From the NCBI GenBank assembly GCA_036004445.1, contig DASYRL010000014.1, forward strand, positions 1 to 41,097: a stretch of DNA of 41,097 nt, in the 5' to 3' direction. Positions 16,933 through 24,198 of this stretch are shown in pieces. Numbering within the stretch: position 1 is the first letter of the stretch; each line of letters opens with the position of its first letter. The translations under genes were made by a program, and so were the position numbers. The notes below the pieces were generated by a model. It did no database searches, was not told where the DNA came from, and saw only the letters and a list, made by a program, of their open reading frames with translations. This DNA is from DASXUC01 sp036004445. GTDB lineage: Bacteria > Sysuimicrobiota > Sysuimicrobiia > Sysuimicrobiales > Kaftiobacteriaceae.

Positions 16933-18180
16933 ATGGCGCGCGCCAGCGTCACGTTTCCGCGGCCGAGGATCGCCGACGTGGCGGGAGAAGTGCGCCGCCG
17001 GCTCGAGGAGTTGTCGCCGCCCCGCCTGGCGGGCCGCCGGATCGCGGTGACCGCTGGCAGCCGGGGCATCCGCGACATCGTGCCGGTGCTGGCGGCCGCG
17101 GTCGCCTGGATCCGGGAGCAGGGAGGAGATCCGGTCATCGTCGGGGCCATGGGCAGCCACGGCGGCGGCACGGAGGAGGGCCAGCGGCGGCTCCTCGCCC
17201 ACCTGGGGATCACTCCGGAGCGCGTCGGCGCCCCGGTCCTCACGTCGATGGAGACCGTGGAGCTCGGCACCACGCCGCGAGGGCTGATTGCCTACTGCGA
17301 CCGCAACGCCGTCGCCTGCGACGGCATCCTGGTGGTGAACCGGATCAAACCGCACACGGCGTTCGCCGAGCCGTTTGGCAGTGGCCTCTTAAAGATGATC
17401 GCCGTGGGGCTGGGGAAAGCCCCCGCGGCCGCGCAGATCCACCGCCAGGGTCCGGCCGAGATGGGCGCGGCGATCGAATCGATTGCCGCAGTGGCGCTCA
17501 CCACCCGCAGGATCCTCGGCGGTCTGGCGATTATCGAGAACGCGTTTGATGAGACCGCCCGCATCGCCGGCGTCCCGCCGGATGCGATGCCGCGGGAAGA
17601 ACGCGCGCTGTTCGCGGAGGCCCGAGCGCTGATGCCGTCGCTGCCGGTTGATGCGCTGGACGTCCTGATCGTCGACGAGGTCGGCAAGAACTACAGTGGG
17701 ACGGGGATGGACGTCAACGTCGTCGGCCGCTGGCGGCTGCCGGGAATGGCCGAGCCCGCCGCGCCGGCCATCCAGCGGATCGTCGCGCTGCGGCTGTCGC
17801 CGGAATCCGAAGGCAACGCGCAGGGTATCGGGCTCGCCGACGTCGTGACGCGCGCGCTGGTCGATGCGATCGATCCGGTGGCCACGTACGTCAACACCCT
17901 GGTCAGCACCTACGTGCAGCGGGCATTCGTGCCGGTCACGATGCCGACCGACCGCGACGCGGTCGAGGCCGCGCTGGCCAGCTTGAACCTGCCCGATCCC
18001 GCCGCCGCGAGGGTCGTGCGGATCCCCAACACCCTGCACTTGGAAGAGTGCGAGGTGTCCGAATCCCTGATCCCCGAACTCCAGACGCATCCCCGCGTGA
18101 CCGTGGGGAGCGCGGAGCCCATGTCTTTTTCAGACGATGGCGGTCTGCGGCGTTTCGAGGCCCGAGGTCCGAGCCCGTGA
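16933..18180 (+). CDS. LarA-like (DUF2088) lactate racemase domain protein
   Basis: 415 residues from the ATG at 16933. It has the N-terminal DUF2088/LarA-type domain: TAGSRGIRD, then GAMGSHGGGTEEGQRRLL, then NRIKPHTAFAEPFGSGLLKMIAVGLGK. A second alpha/beta domain contains DVLIVDEVGKNYSGTGMD. LarA racemizes lactate with a nickel-pincer nucleotide; relatives act on other 2-hydroxy acids or have unknown substrates, and no lar cofactor genes are visible here. The ATG has no Shine-Dalgarno. The frame is open upstream, and a CTG at 16885, overlapping the dehydrogenase stop and preceded by GAGGTGG, could add 16 residues (see findings). Its stop overlaps the sirtuin GTG. Confidence 0.8.
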   Translation: MARASVTFPRPRIADVAGEVRRRLEELSPPRLAGRRIAVTAGSRGIRDIVPVLAAAVAWIREQGGDPVIVGAMGSHGGGTEEGQRRLLAHLGITPERVGAPVLTSMETVELGTTPRGLIAYCDRNAVACDGILVVNRIKPHTAFAEPFGSGLLKMIAVGLGKAPAAAQIHRQGPAEMGAAIESIAAVALTTRRILGGLAIIENAFDETARIAGVPPDAMPREERALFAEARALMPSLPVDALDVLIVDEVGKNYSGTGMDVNVVGRWRLPGMAEPAAPAIQRIVALRLSPESEGNAQGIGLADVVTRALVDAIDPVATYVNTLVSTYVQRAFVPVTMPTDRDAVEAALASLNLPDPAAARVVRIPNTLHLEECEVSESLIPELQTHPRVTVGSAEPMSFSDDGGLRRFEARGPSP

Positions 18181-18968
18181 CTGAGGTCGAGCGCGCCGCG
18201 GCAATCCTGAACGCCGCCAGACCGGCCGTGGTGTTCACGGGGGCCGGGATCAGCACTGAATCCGGCCTGCCGGACTTTCGCTCAGCGGGCGGACTCTGGA
18301 CGGGCGTGGATCCGATGGAGGTCGCCTCCCTGAGCGCGTTTCGCCGGCATCCTGAGGCGTTCTTCGAATTCTATCGCACGCGGCTGGCCCACCTCGCGCA
18401 GGCGCGACCGAATCGGGCGCACGTCGCGCTCGCCGGGATGGAAGCACGGGGACTGACGGGGGTGATCATCACCCAGAACGTCGACGGCCTGCACCAAGCC
18501 GCCGGGTCGGCGCAGGTGATCGAGCTGCACGGCAACCTGCGTGAAGCCGCCTGCCCGGACTGTGGGTGGATCGGGCCGATCGCGGTCATCACCGACGCCC
18601 TCGCCGGCGGCGTCGAACCGGCCTGTCCGGTCTGCACCCGGACGGTCAAGCCCAACGTCGTGCTCTTTGAGGAACTGCTGCCTGCGGGCGCCTACGCGCG
18701 GGCGCAGGCGGCGTGCCGGCGCGCGCGGGCGCTGCTGGTCGTGGGATCGTCGCTGCAGGTGACCCCCGCCGCAGCGCTGCCGCCGATGGTGCGCGAGGCG
18801 GGCGGGTCGGTGGTCATCATCAACGCCGAGCCCACGCCGTATGATGCCGATGCCGCGGTGGTGCTCCGCGGACAGGCCGGAACGCTCCTCCCGGAGCTCG
18901 CCGCGGCGGCCGGCAGACTCGGTCGGAACGAACGCGACAGGAAGACTTTGCGATCTCACGACAGATAA
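18177..18968 (+). CDS. Sir2-family NAD-dependent protein deacylase
   Basis: 263 residues. The NAD-binding GAGISTESGLPDFR motif is at 22-35, TQNVDGLH follows, and the catalytic histidine is His118 in ELHGN. The zinc ligands are Cys126/Cys129 and Cys150/Cys153. VGSSLQVTPAAALP and the C-terminal INAEPTPYD complete the Rossmann fold. It removes acyl groups from lysines with NAD consumption; acyl preference is not evident. The GTG at 18177 overlaps the LarA-like stop, whereas an upstream start would add unrelated residues. The stop codon lies between the arms of an inverted repeat. Confidence 0.94.
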   Translation: MTEVERAAAILNAARPAVVFTGAGISTESGLPDFRSAGGLWTGVDPMEVASLSAFRRHPEAFFEFYRTRLAHLAQARPNRAHVALAGMEARGLTGVIITQNVDGLHQAAGSAQVIELHGNLREAACPDCGWIGPIAVITDALAGGVEPACPVCTRTVKPNVVLFEELLPAGAYARAQAACRRARALLVVGSSLQVTPAAALPPMVREAGGSVVIINAEPTPYDADAAVVLRGQAGTLLPELAAAAGRLGRNERDRKTLRSHDR

Positions 18969-18983
18969 CTGTCGCGTTCGTTC
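18926..18983. repeat. 15-bp perfect inverted repeat around the sirtuin stop codon
   Basis: Left arm 18926-18940 (GAACGAACGCGACAG) and right arm 18969-18983 (CTGTCGCGTTCGTTC) are exact complements with a 28-base loop. A second copy of CGACAG at 18959-18964 can pair instead with CTGTCG (18969-18974), giving a competing short hairpin. There is no T-tract, so it does not look like a standard terminator. Confidence 0.8.
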
Positions 18984-19033
18984 GGGCCGAGCGCAGAGGG
19001 AGTCAGAGGCCCAGCACAGAAACTCGTAGCCCG

Positions 19034-19834
19034 ATGGCCCTTGCGGAAATCGGCGTCATCGGCGGCACGGGATTCTACTCACTGCTGGATGACGCGGCGG
19101 AGCATCGCGTCGATTCGCCCTACGGTGCCCCCAGCGACGTGGTGACGATTGGCACGGTTGCCGGGCGGCGGGTCGCGTTCCTGCCGCGGCACGGTCGAGC
19201 CCACCATCTCCCGCCGCACGCGATCAACTACCGCGCGAACATCCACGTGCTGAAGGAGCTCGGCTGCACGAGGATCATCGGGCCGTGCGCGGCGGGGGGC
19301 CTCCAGCCGCACATCCGTCCCGGCGATCTGGTGATCTGCGACCAGTTCGTCGACCGGACCCGAGGCCGCAAGGACACGTTCTACGACGGATCGCCGGTCA
19401 CCCACATCGCCATGGCGGAGCCGTATTGTCCCACGCTGCGCGAGGTCGCCATCGAGGCGGCGGAGACGATGCGCCTGCCGGTGCATCGCCGCGGGACCGT
19501 CGTGACCATCCAGGGTCCGCGGTTCTCCACGGTCGCGGAGAGCCGGTGGTTTCGCGACCAGGGGTGGGAGGTCATCAACATGACGCAGTACCCGGAGTGC
19601 CCGCTGGCCCGCGAGCTGGAGATGTGCTACGTGAACATCTCCTACATCACCGACTACGACGCGGGGCTGGAGGGTGAACCCGGCATTACGCCGGTCACCG
19701 CCGACGAGGTCGTGCGCCGGTTCACGGAAAGCACCGCCCGCCTGCGGGACCTCATCCTGCGGGTGATCGAGGGCATCCCCACAACCCGGGACTGCATCTG
19801 CGCCACCGCGCTGACGCACGCCCGGGTCACATAA
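19034..19834 (+). CDS. mtnP: S-methyl-5'-thioadenosine phosphorylase
   Basis: 266 residues of the purine nucleoside phosphorylase type 2 family. It has IGVIGGTGFY at the N-terminus, FLPRHGRAHHLPPHAINYRANI for phosphate and ribose binding, QGPRFSTVAESR, and the methylthio-pocket motif NMTQYPECPLARE. The DYDAG segment late in the protein fits an adenine-specific base pocket. It splits methylthioadenosine into adenine and methylthioribose-1-phosphate, linking polyamine or AdoMet turnover to methionine salvage and so complementing the AdoMet synthetase at 2425. No downstream salvage genes (mtnA etc.) are visible in the window. The Shine-Dalgarno is poor. Confidence 0.93.
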   Translation: MALAEIGVIGGTGFYSLLDDAAEHRVDSPYGAPSDVVTIGTVAGRRVAFLPRHGRAHHLPPHAINYRANIHVLKELGCTRIIGPCAAGGLQPHIRPGDLVICDQFVDRTRGRKDTFYDGSPVTHIAMAEPYCPTLREVAIEAAETMRLPVHRRGTVVTIQGPRFSTVAESRWFRDQGWEVINMTQYPECPLARELEMCYVNISYITDYDAGLEGEPGITPVTADEVVRRFTESTARLRDLILRVIEGIPTTRDCICATALTHARVT

Positions 19835-19845
19835 GAGGAGGACAC

Positions 19846-20112
19846 ATGGTTCGCTCACCGGATTCGACAGGGAAGGCGCTGGGGGTGGTCGTCTTCATCA
19901 TCGGCGTCCTCCTGCTGATCACCGTGTTCGTGCTGGCCTACCGCGACCTCATCGCCGCCGATGATGCCTCGCTATTCACGCGGTTGGTCAATCTCCCGAT
20001 GGCGCTGCTGTTCAAGGGCGCGCTGCTGTTCATCATGGGCGTGGTGGCGTCGGCGATCGCCAACAAGGGCATCGCGATCTATCAGGCCTCGCGGGGACCC
20101 GAGCAGCCATGA
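19846..20112 (+). CDS. small two-TM membrane protein, unknown function
   Basis: 88 residues with a good AGGAGG ribosome-binding site just before the ATG. Two hydrophobic helices (about 12-30 and 48-67) are separated by a short acidic loop (YRDLIAADDAS). No recognisable family motif or catalytic residue was found. It is sandwiched between mtnP (11 bases away) and the threonine aldolase gene, whose ATG overlaps its stop, so it is expressed as part of this operon. Confidence 0.75.
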   Translation: MVRSPDSTGKALGVVVFIIGVLLLITVFVLAYRDLIAADDASLFTRLVNLPMALLFKGALLFIMGVVASAIANKGIAIYQASRGPEQP

Positions 20113-21149
20113 CGGTGGACCTCCGGAGCGACACCGTCACCCAGCCGACCGAGGCGATGCGCGAGGCGATGGCCCGCGCGCCCGTCGGCGATGACGTGTT
20201 CGGCGAAGATCCGACGATCCGGGAGCTGGAAGAACTCGCCGCGCAGCGTCTAGGGAAGGCGGCAGGGCTGTTCGTGCCCAGCGGGACGATGGCCAACCTG
20301 GTCGCCGTCCTCACGCACACCCAGCGGGGGGACGCGGCGATCGTCGAAGCGGACTCGCACACCTACAACTACGAGTCTGGCGGGATGGCCGCCGTGGCGG
20401 GGGTGATGCCGCATCCGATCGCGGGACTCCGCGGGTATCTCACACCCGAGCAGATCCGGGGGGCCATCCACCCGGCGGATCCCCATTACGCGCCCGCGCG
20501 ACTGGTCTGCCTGGAGAACACTCACAACCGGCAGGGGGGCGTCCCGTTTGGACCGGACGAGATGGACGCGGTCTGCGAGGCCGCGCACGAGCTTGGGCTG
20601 TCGGTCCACGTCGACGGCGCGCGCATCTTCAATGCCGCCGTCGCGCTGAGCGTCCCGGCGGCCGCGTTGGTCCGGACGGCCGATTCGGTGATGTTCTGCG
20701 TGTCCAAGGGCCTGTCTGCGCCGGTGGGGTCGGTGCTGCTGGGCAGCGAGGAGTTCATCGGCCGGGCGCGCCGGTTTCGCAAGATGGTCGGTGGCGGCAT
20801 GCGGCAGGCCGGAGTGATTGCCGCCGCGGGGATCGTCGCGCTGCGCACGATGGTCGACCGGCTCGCGGAAGACCATGCCAACGCGCGGCGGCTCGCTGAC
20901 GGCATCGCGTCGATCCCCGGGCTGTACGTCCGGCCGGACCTCGTGCGGACGAACATCGCGTACTTCGAGGTGCGTCCGCCCCTGTCCGTGTCGGACTTTC
21001 TCTCGCGCCTCCACGGCGACGGCGTCCTGGCCCTGCAAACGGGCCCGGAAACCGTCCGGGCGGTGACGCACCGTCACGTCAGCGCACAGGACATCGACCG
21101 GGCGGTGGCGAGCATGCGGCGCGCCGTGACCGTCATGGCGGCCTCCTAG
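20109..21149 (+). CDS. ltaE: low-specificity threonine aldolase (PLP-dependent)
   Basis: 346 residues, fold-type I PLP enzyme of the beta-eliminating lyase/threonine aldolase family. The N-terminus DLRSDTVTQPTEAMREAMA, the VGDDVFGEDPTI segment, HVDGARIFNAAVAL (the Asp that contacts the pyridine nitrogen) and the PLP lysine in FCVSKGLSAPVGS (Lys200) are all canonical. It cleaves threonine or allo-threonine to glycine and acetaldehyde; acetaldehyde could be handled by the iron alcohol dehydrogenase a few genes upstream (inference). The ATG overlaps the preceding stop. Confidence 0.94.
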   Translation: MTVDLRSDTVTQPTEAMREAMARAPVGDDVFGEDPTIRELEELAAQRLGKAAGLFVPSGTMANLVAVLTHTQRGDAAIVEADSHTYNYESGGMAAVAGVMPHPIAGLRGYLTPEQIRGAIHPADPHYAPARLVCLENTHNRQGGVPFGPDEMDAVCEAAHELGLSVHVDGARIFNAAVALSVPAAALVRTADSVMFCVSKGLSAPVGSVLLGSEEFIGRARRFRKMVGGGMRQAGVIAAAGIVALRTMVDRLAEDHANARRLADGIASIPGLYVRPDLVRTNIAYFEVRPPLSVSDFLSRLHGDGVLALQTGPETVRAVTHRHVSAQDIDRAVASMRRAVTVMAAS

Positions 21150-21157
21150 TTGGCGCG

Positions 21158-21850
21158 ATGAACGCGACCGAGCAGCAAGTGCTGCAGCGCGGGGCCGTGC
21201 TGATCGAGCTGGTGCTCCCGGCCGTGCCCGCCTCGGTGGCCATGGCGCGGGGCGTGCTCCACGCCGCTGCGGAACGGGCGGGGTTTCGCATTGCCGACTA
21301 CCACGAACTTGCCGTTGCGGTCTCCGAGGCCATGACCAACGCCGTGGTTCATGCCGGGGCCGGAGTGCTCACCGTCCGGTGCCAGGTGGCGGAGGACGAG
21401 ATCGTCGCGGAGATCGAAGACGACGGAACCGGGTTCGATACGGCGATCATCGAGCGCTCGTATGTGCCGGGCGAACAGTTCGGTCGGGGCATGCTGTTGA
21501 TGCGGAGCCTCGTCGATGCGTTGCAGTGTACGAGCGGTCCGGGCGGGACGATCGTGCGGCTCGTCAAGCGGCGGCCGGACGTACCCTCGTCGGTACTGCC
21601 CTGGCCGGGGACGCGCATCGAGCGGCCGCGCCGGGCGATCGGCCATCTCAAGCAGACGATCCATCGCTACCAGCGGGACGTCCAGCTGATGACCGGACAG
21701 ATCTCGCCGTCGAGCGAGAACCTCGACGATCTCACGATCATGGAGGCGTTTGCCGCCGCGCGCGACAAGGACAGCCTGATCGGCGACCGCAAGCTCCGGA
21801 TCAAGACGCTGGAAGCCACGCTGGAGATACTGCAGGAAGGGTTGGACTGA
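21158..21850 (+). CDS. anti-sigma-factor-type ATP-binding protein (RsbW/SpoIIAB-like HATPase) with C-terminal extension
   Basis: 230 residues. The first 135 or so form a GHKL ATPase of the serine-kinase anti-sigma family: N-box SEAMTNAVVHA (56-66), G1 box DDGTGFD (88-94) and GRGMLLMRSLVDAL for the ATP lid. The remaining 95 residues are not part of that domain. They start with a Pro/Arg-rich linker, then a segment with SPSSENLDDLTIMEAFAAARDKD and a C-terminal helical or coiled-coil stretch. No partner anti-anti-sigma factor or sigma factor is adjacent, so the target is unknown. No Shine-Dalgarno is clear. It is followed by an inverted nonamer array. Confidence 0.83.
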   Translation: MNATEQQVLQRGAVLIELVLPAVPASVAMARGVLHAAAERAGFRIADYHELAVAVSEAMTNAVVHAGAGVLTVRCQVAEDEIVAEIEDDGTGFDTAIIERSYVPGEQFGRGMLLMRSLVDALQCTSGPGGTIVRLVKRRPDVPSSVLPWPGTRIERPRRAIGHLKQTIHRYQRDVQLMTGQISPSSENLDDLTIMEAFAAARDKDSLIGDRKLRIKTLEATLEILQEGLD

Positions 21851-21860
21851 ACTGAACTGC

Positions 21861-21957
21861 GTCTTCCCAGTCTTCCCAGTCCTCCTGTCTTCCCAGTCTA
21901 AAGCTTTGAACGCAGGTAGACAGGGAAGACTGGGTAGACAGGGTAGACTGGGCAGAC
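21861..21957. repeat. inverted pair of tandem nonamer arrays (GTCTTCCCA / TAGACTGGG)
   Basis: The left part (21861-21898) repeats GTCTTCCCA-like units. The right part (about 21916-21957) repeats TAGACAGGG / AAGACTGGG / TAGACTGGG at 9-base spacing. The arms are largely complementary across a short AT-richer spacer (taaagctttgaacgc). It separates the plus-strand anti-sigma gene from the convergent minus-strand membrane protein gene, a natural place for a bidirectional transcript end. Confidence 0.88.
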
Positions 21958-21967
21958 GCGTTTGGTC

Positions 21968-22480
21968 TTACAAGTACCGCGCCGCCGCCATCGCGAGGAC
22001 CGTGAAGCCCAGCAGGTAGGCGACGACACGCGCGCCGCTGGTCAACTTCGCCTGCAGCCGCTGCATCTCCGCCATCTGTTCCGGTGACGGTGGCCCGCCC
22101 GAGGCCGCGACGACCTTGCCCAACTCGCCCAGCCGGTCGGAAACCGGCTTGGTGATGAAGACGCCGCGCAGAAACGCGATGGTGCCGGCCACCCCGCCGA
22201 TGGTCAGCGTGAGGCCGAGCGCGGACCCGATCCACGCGGACTGCAGACCCGCCGAGTCCCGCCAGTAGAGCAGCAGGCCGGTCACGATGTTGAGGATGGC
22301 GGCGCCGGAGATGGCTCGGGGATAGGATCCCTGGGCCAGCCGCTGCATGAACCGCCCGCCGTCGGGTCCGGCCGCCTGGACGGTTGGGATGAGAAATGAG
22401 ACCAGGAAGAACGTCGCGCCGGCCCAGAACACCCCCGCGCCGATGTGCAGGATTCGCAGGATTGCCATGTAGAGATCCAC
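21968..22480 (-). CDS. four-helix integral membrane protein (DUF2269/CopD-like)
   Basis: The only minus-strand gene recognised: 170 residues with about four transmembrane helices. The N-terminal helix carries a histidine (MAILRILHIGAGVFWAG), as in DUF2269 and CopD/YqhA-like membrane proteins that may bind heme or metal. A cytoplasmic Pro/Glu-rich segment (SGGPPSPEQMAEMQRLQAKL) precedes the last helix. It starts at GTG (22480) with GGAGG upstream on the minus strand. It is transcribed divergently from the MFS gene. The family assignment is a resemblance only; function unknown. Confidence 0.65.
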   Translation of the reverse strand: MDLYMAILRILHIGAGVFWAGATFFLVSFLIPTVQAAGPDGGRFMQRLAQGSYPRAISGAAILNIVTGLLLYWRDSAGLQSAWIGSALGLTLTIGGVAGTIAFLRGVFITKPVSDRLGELGKVVAASGGPPSPEQMAEMQRLQAKLTSGARVVAYLLGFTVLAMAAARYL

Positions 22481-22539
22481 GGTTCGCCTCCGCTCTTTGA
22501 CGCTTCTAATCCGTGCTGGCTGCGAAATCTCCTGCCGCT

Positions 22540-22565
22540 CCGGGAATGAGATACTAGTTTCCCGG
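22540..22565 (+). promoter_or_regulatory. candidate operator over a -10-like box, divergent region
   Basis: CCGGGAA (22540-22546) and TTCCCGG (22559-22565) form a 7-bp perfect inverted repeat with a 12-base spacer. The spacer contains GATACT, a plausible -10 box for the MFS gene that starts at 22588 after GGAGG. The position between two divergent genes fits a regulator site. Confidence 0.45.
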
Positions 22566-22587
22566 CGTAGTTACGACGGAGGTCACA

Positions 22588-23841
22588 ATGGCCATCTCGT
22601 TTGCGTCCCAGGCACGCACGATCACCCGCACCTTGTTTGGAGCGCAGAGTCTCGGCTCCGCCGCCACCATCACCGCGTTCCCGATCCTCACGATCCTGGG
22701 CGCGCAGCTCAGCGGCCTCGAAGCGCTGGCCGGGCTGCCGGCGACCGTCTACCTGACGGGGCAAGCCCTTTCCGCGTTTCTGTGGGGCTCGGTCATGGAC
22801 CGGATCGGCCGCCGGGGGGCCCTGATCCTGGGGGCCTTCGTGGGGAGCGCCGGCATGCTCGTCTCCGCCGTCGCGGTCGCGGCCGGATCCTTCCCACTGT
22901 TTATGACAGGTGCGCTGCTGATCGGGATGGCCACGGCGGCGCTGGCCCTGTCGCGCTTCGTGGCCGCGGAAGTGCACCCGCCCGACCAACGCGCGCGGGC
23001 GATTTCCAGCGTGGTGCTGGGCGGGACGGTCGGTGCGCTCCTGGGCCCGGTCATCGCCGGTGTGATGGTGCGCGTCGCACGCGTCGCCGCGTTCAGTGAA
23101 TTCATGGGACCATTTCTGGCGGGCACCGCGCTCTTTGCGCTCGTGGCGCTCGTGTTGTTCGTCTGGCTGCGCCCGGAGCCGGGCGAGCTGGGGCGGGCCA
23201 TCGCGGCGGCAAGCCCCGGGGGCGCGCCCGTCTCTGGGCCGGCGCGTCCCATCCTCACGATCCTGCGCGAGCGTCCCGCGATCGTGGCGGTGGCCGCGAT
23301 GATCTTCGGACAGATGACCATGGCGATGTTGATGGTCATCACGTCGCTGCACATGCGCCACCACGATCATCCGCTCACTAGCATCTCGTTCGTCATCTCC
23401 GCGCACGTCGTCGGGATGTACGCGTTTTCCATCATCTCCGGCCGTCTCGCCGACGCCTGGGGCCGTGGGCCGGTGATCATGGTCGGCGCGTCGGTGCTCG
23501 TGCTGGCCTGCCTGACCGCGCCGCTGTCCCCGCAGCTCGTGCCGCTCGCGGTCGCACTCTTCCTGCTCGGACTGGGATGGAACTTCTGCTACGTCGCGGG
23601 TTCGTCGCTGCTGGCGGACCAGCTCTCCCCGTCGGAGCGCGCGCGGACGCAGGGATTCAACGACCTCCTGCTCGGGCTGACCTCGGCGCTGGGCAGCCTC
23701 GGCAGCGGCGTCGTCTTCGCGGCGGTAGGGTACGGCGCCATGGGGGTGGTCGGCGCCGCGGCCGCGCTCATTCCGCTGTCGCTGGCGGCCTGGTGGAGGC
23801 TGGGGCAGCGGATTGCCCCGGTGTCAGCCTCTGCCGACTAG
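22588..23841 (+). CDS. major facilitator superfamily transporter
   Basis: 417 residues with about twelve hydrophobic helices in two halves. The MFS loop 2-3 motif is present as GSVMDRIGRRGALILGAFVGSAGM and its second-half counterpart as SGRLADAWGRGPVIMVGAS. The motif-C-like glycine-rich helix (VVLGGTVGALLGPVIAG) suggests a proton-driven exporter, possibly drug-efflux-like, but the substrate is unknown. A GGAGG site precedes the ATG. It is a single transcription unit with its own candidate operator. Confidence 0.9.
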   Translation: MAISFASQARTITRTLFGAQSLGSAATITAFPILTILGAQLSGLEALAGLPATVYLTGQALSAFLWGSVMDRIGRRGALILGAFVGSAGMLVSAVAVAAGSFPLFMTGALLIGMATAALALSRFVAAEVHPPDQRARAISSVVLGGTVGALLGPVIAGVMVRVARVAAFSEFMGPFLAGTALFALVALVLFVWLRPEPGELGRAIAAASPGGAPVSGPARPILTILRERPAIVAVAAMIFGQMTMAMLMVITSLHMRHHDHPLTSISFVISAHVVGMYAFSIISGRLADAWGRGPVIMVGASVLVLACLTAPLSPQLVPLAVALFLLGLGWNFCYVAGSSLLADQLSPSERARTQGFNDLLLGLTSALGSLGSGVVFAAVGYGAMGVVGAAAALIPLSLAAWWRLGQRIAPVSASAD

Positions 23842-24009
23842 GATTTGACCGGCGGCCGGCCCGTTGCACGGCCTGCGATGTGGTTGCTACCCTCCAACTC
23901 CGCTCGGTGCCGCCTCCCCGCCGCCGCCCAGGCAATTGGACATCAGATGGCATGGCTGATTGCGCGCGTTCCCATTGGGGAGGGACTGTGTTATACTGCG
24001 GGGCAGTCG

Positions 24010-24057
24010 ATGACAGACCAAAGCAGAAGCCATCCGCTTCTCACCGGCCGGCAGTGA
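24010..24057 (+). CDS. possible infC leader peptide (15 aa)
   Basis: ATG 24010 to TGA 24055-24057 reads MTDQSRSHPLLTGRQ. It begins 13 bases after the TATACT box and so would sit almost at the 5' end of the mRNA. Its stop lies on the 3' strand of the first leader hairpin. A ribosome terminating there would change folding of 24040-24058. There is no Shine-Dalgarno; translation is unproven. Confidence 0.3.
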   Translation: MTDQSRSHPLLTGRQ

Positions 24058-24098
24058 GCCAGGCCCGGTTGACGCCGACAGGAGTGAATCGAACACTG

Positions 24099-24129
24099 CC
24101 GGGGATGGCCAAGGCCATGCCCGGTTTTT
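24099..24129 (+). terminator. intrinsic terminator in the infC leader
   Basis: Arms CCGGGGATGGCC (24099-24110) and GGCCATGCCCGG (24113-24124) pair with one G-G mismatch, followed directly by TTTTT. It lies 70 bases ahead of infC on the same strand, so it is an attenuator and not an operon end. Confidence 0.85.
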
Positions 24130-24183
24130 CTTGGAATGGGGTCCCCAGGAAAACGCTCCGGCGTTTTTCTGGGGTGACTTCTC

Positions 24184-24191
24184 AGGGGGTG
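24184..24191 (+). promoter_or_regulatory. Shine-Dalgarno deciding the infC AUC start
   Basis: AGGGGGTG ends 7 bases before the ATC at 24199. Between the in-frame TGA at 24175 and the GTG at 24280 there is no ATG, GTG or TTG in the infC frame, so this site points to AUC initiation. Confidence 0.75.
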
Positions 24192-24198
24192 TAAGAGT

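Larger units (their letters stand above)
23842..24198 (+). promoter_or_regulatory. infC operon promoter and structured leader (IF3/L20-type attenuator candidate)
   Basis: No gene is visible before 23990. TATACT at 23992-23997 is a good -10 box. The leader holds a possible 15-codon peptide frame (24010-24057) and hairpin CTCAC/GTGAG (24040-24044 with 24054-24058). It also has a 9-bp long-range pairing CCGGCAGTG (24048-24056) with CACTGCCGG (24094-24102), an intrinsic terminator (24099-24129), a second strong hairpin (24143-24174) and AGGGGGTG before infC. The 9-bp pairing uses bases of the terminator stem, so the two are mutually exclusive. Firmicute infC-rpmI-rplT operons are known to be attenuated through an L20-binding leader; this looks like the same principle. 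Confidence 0.75.
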
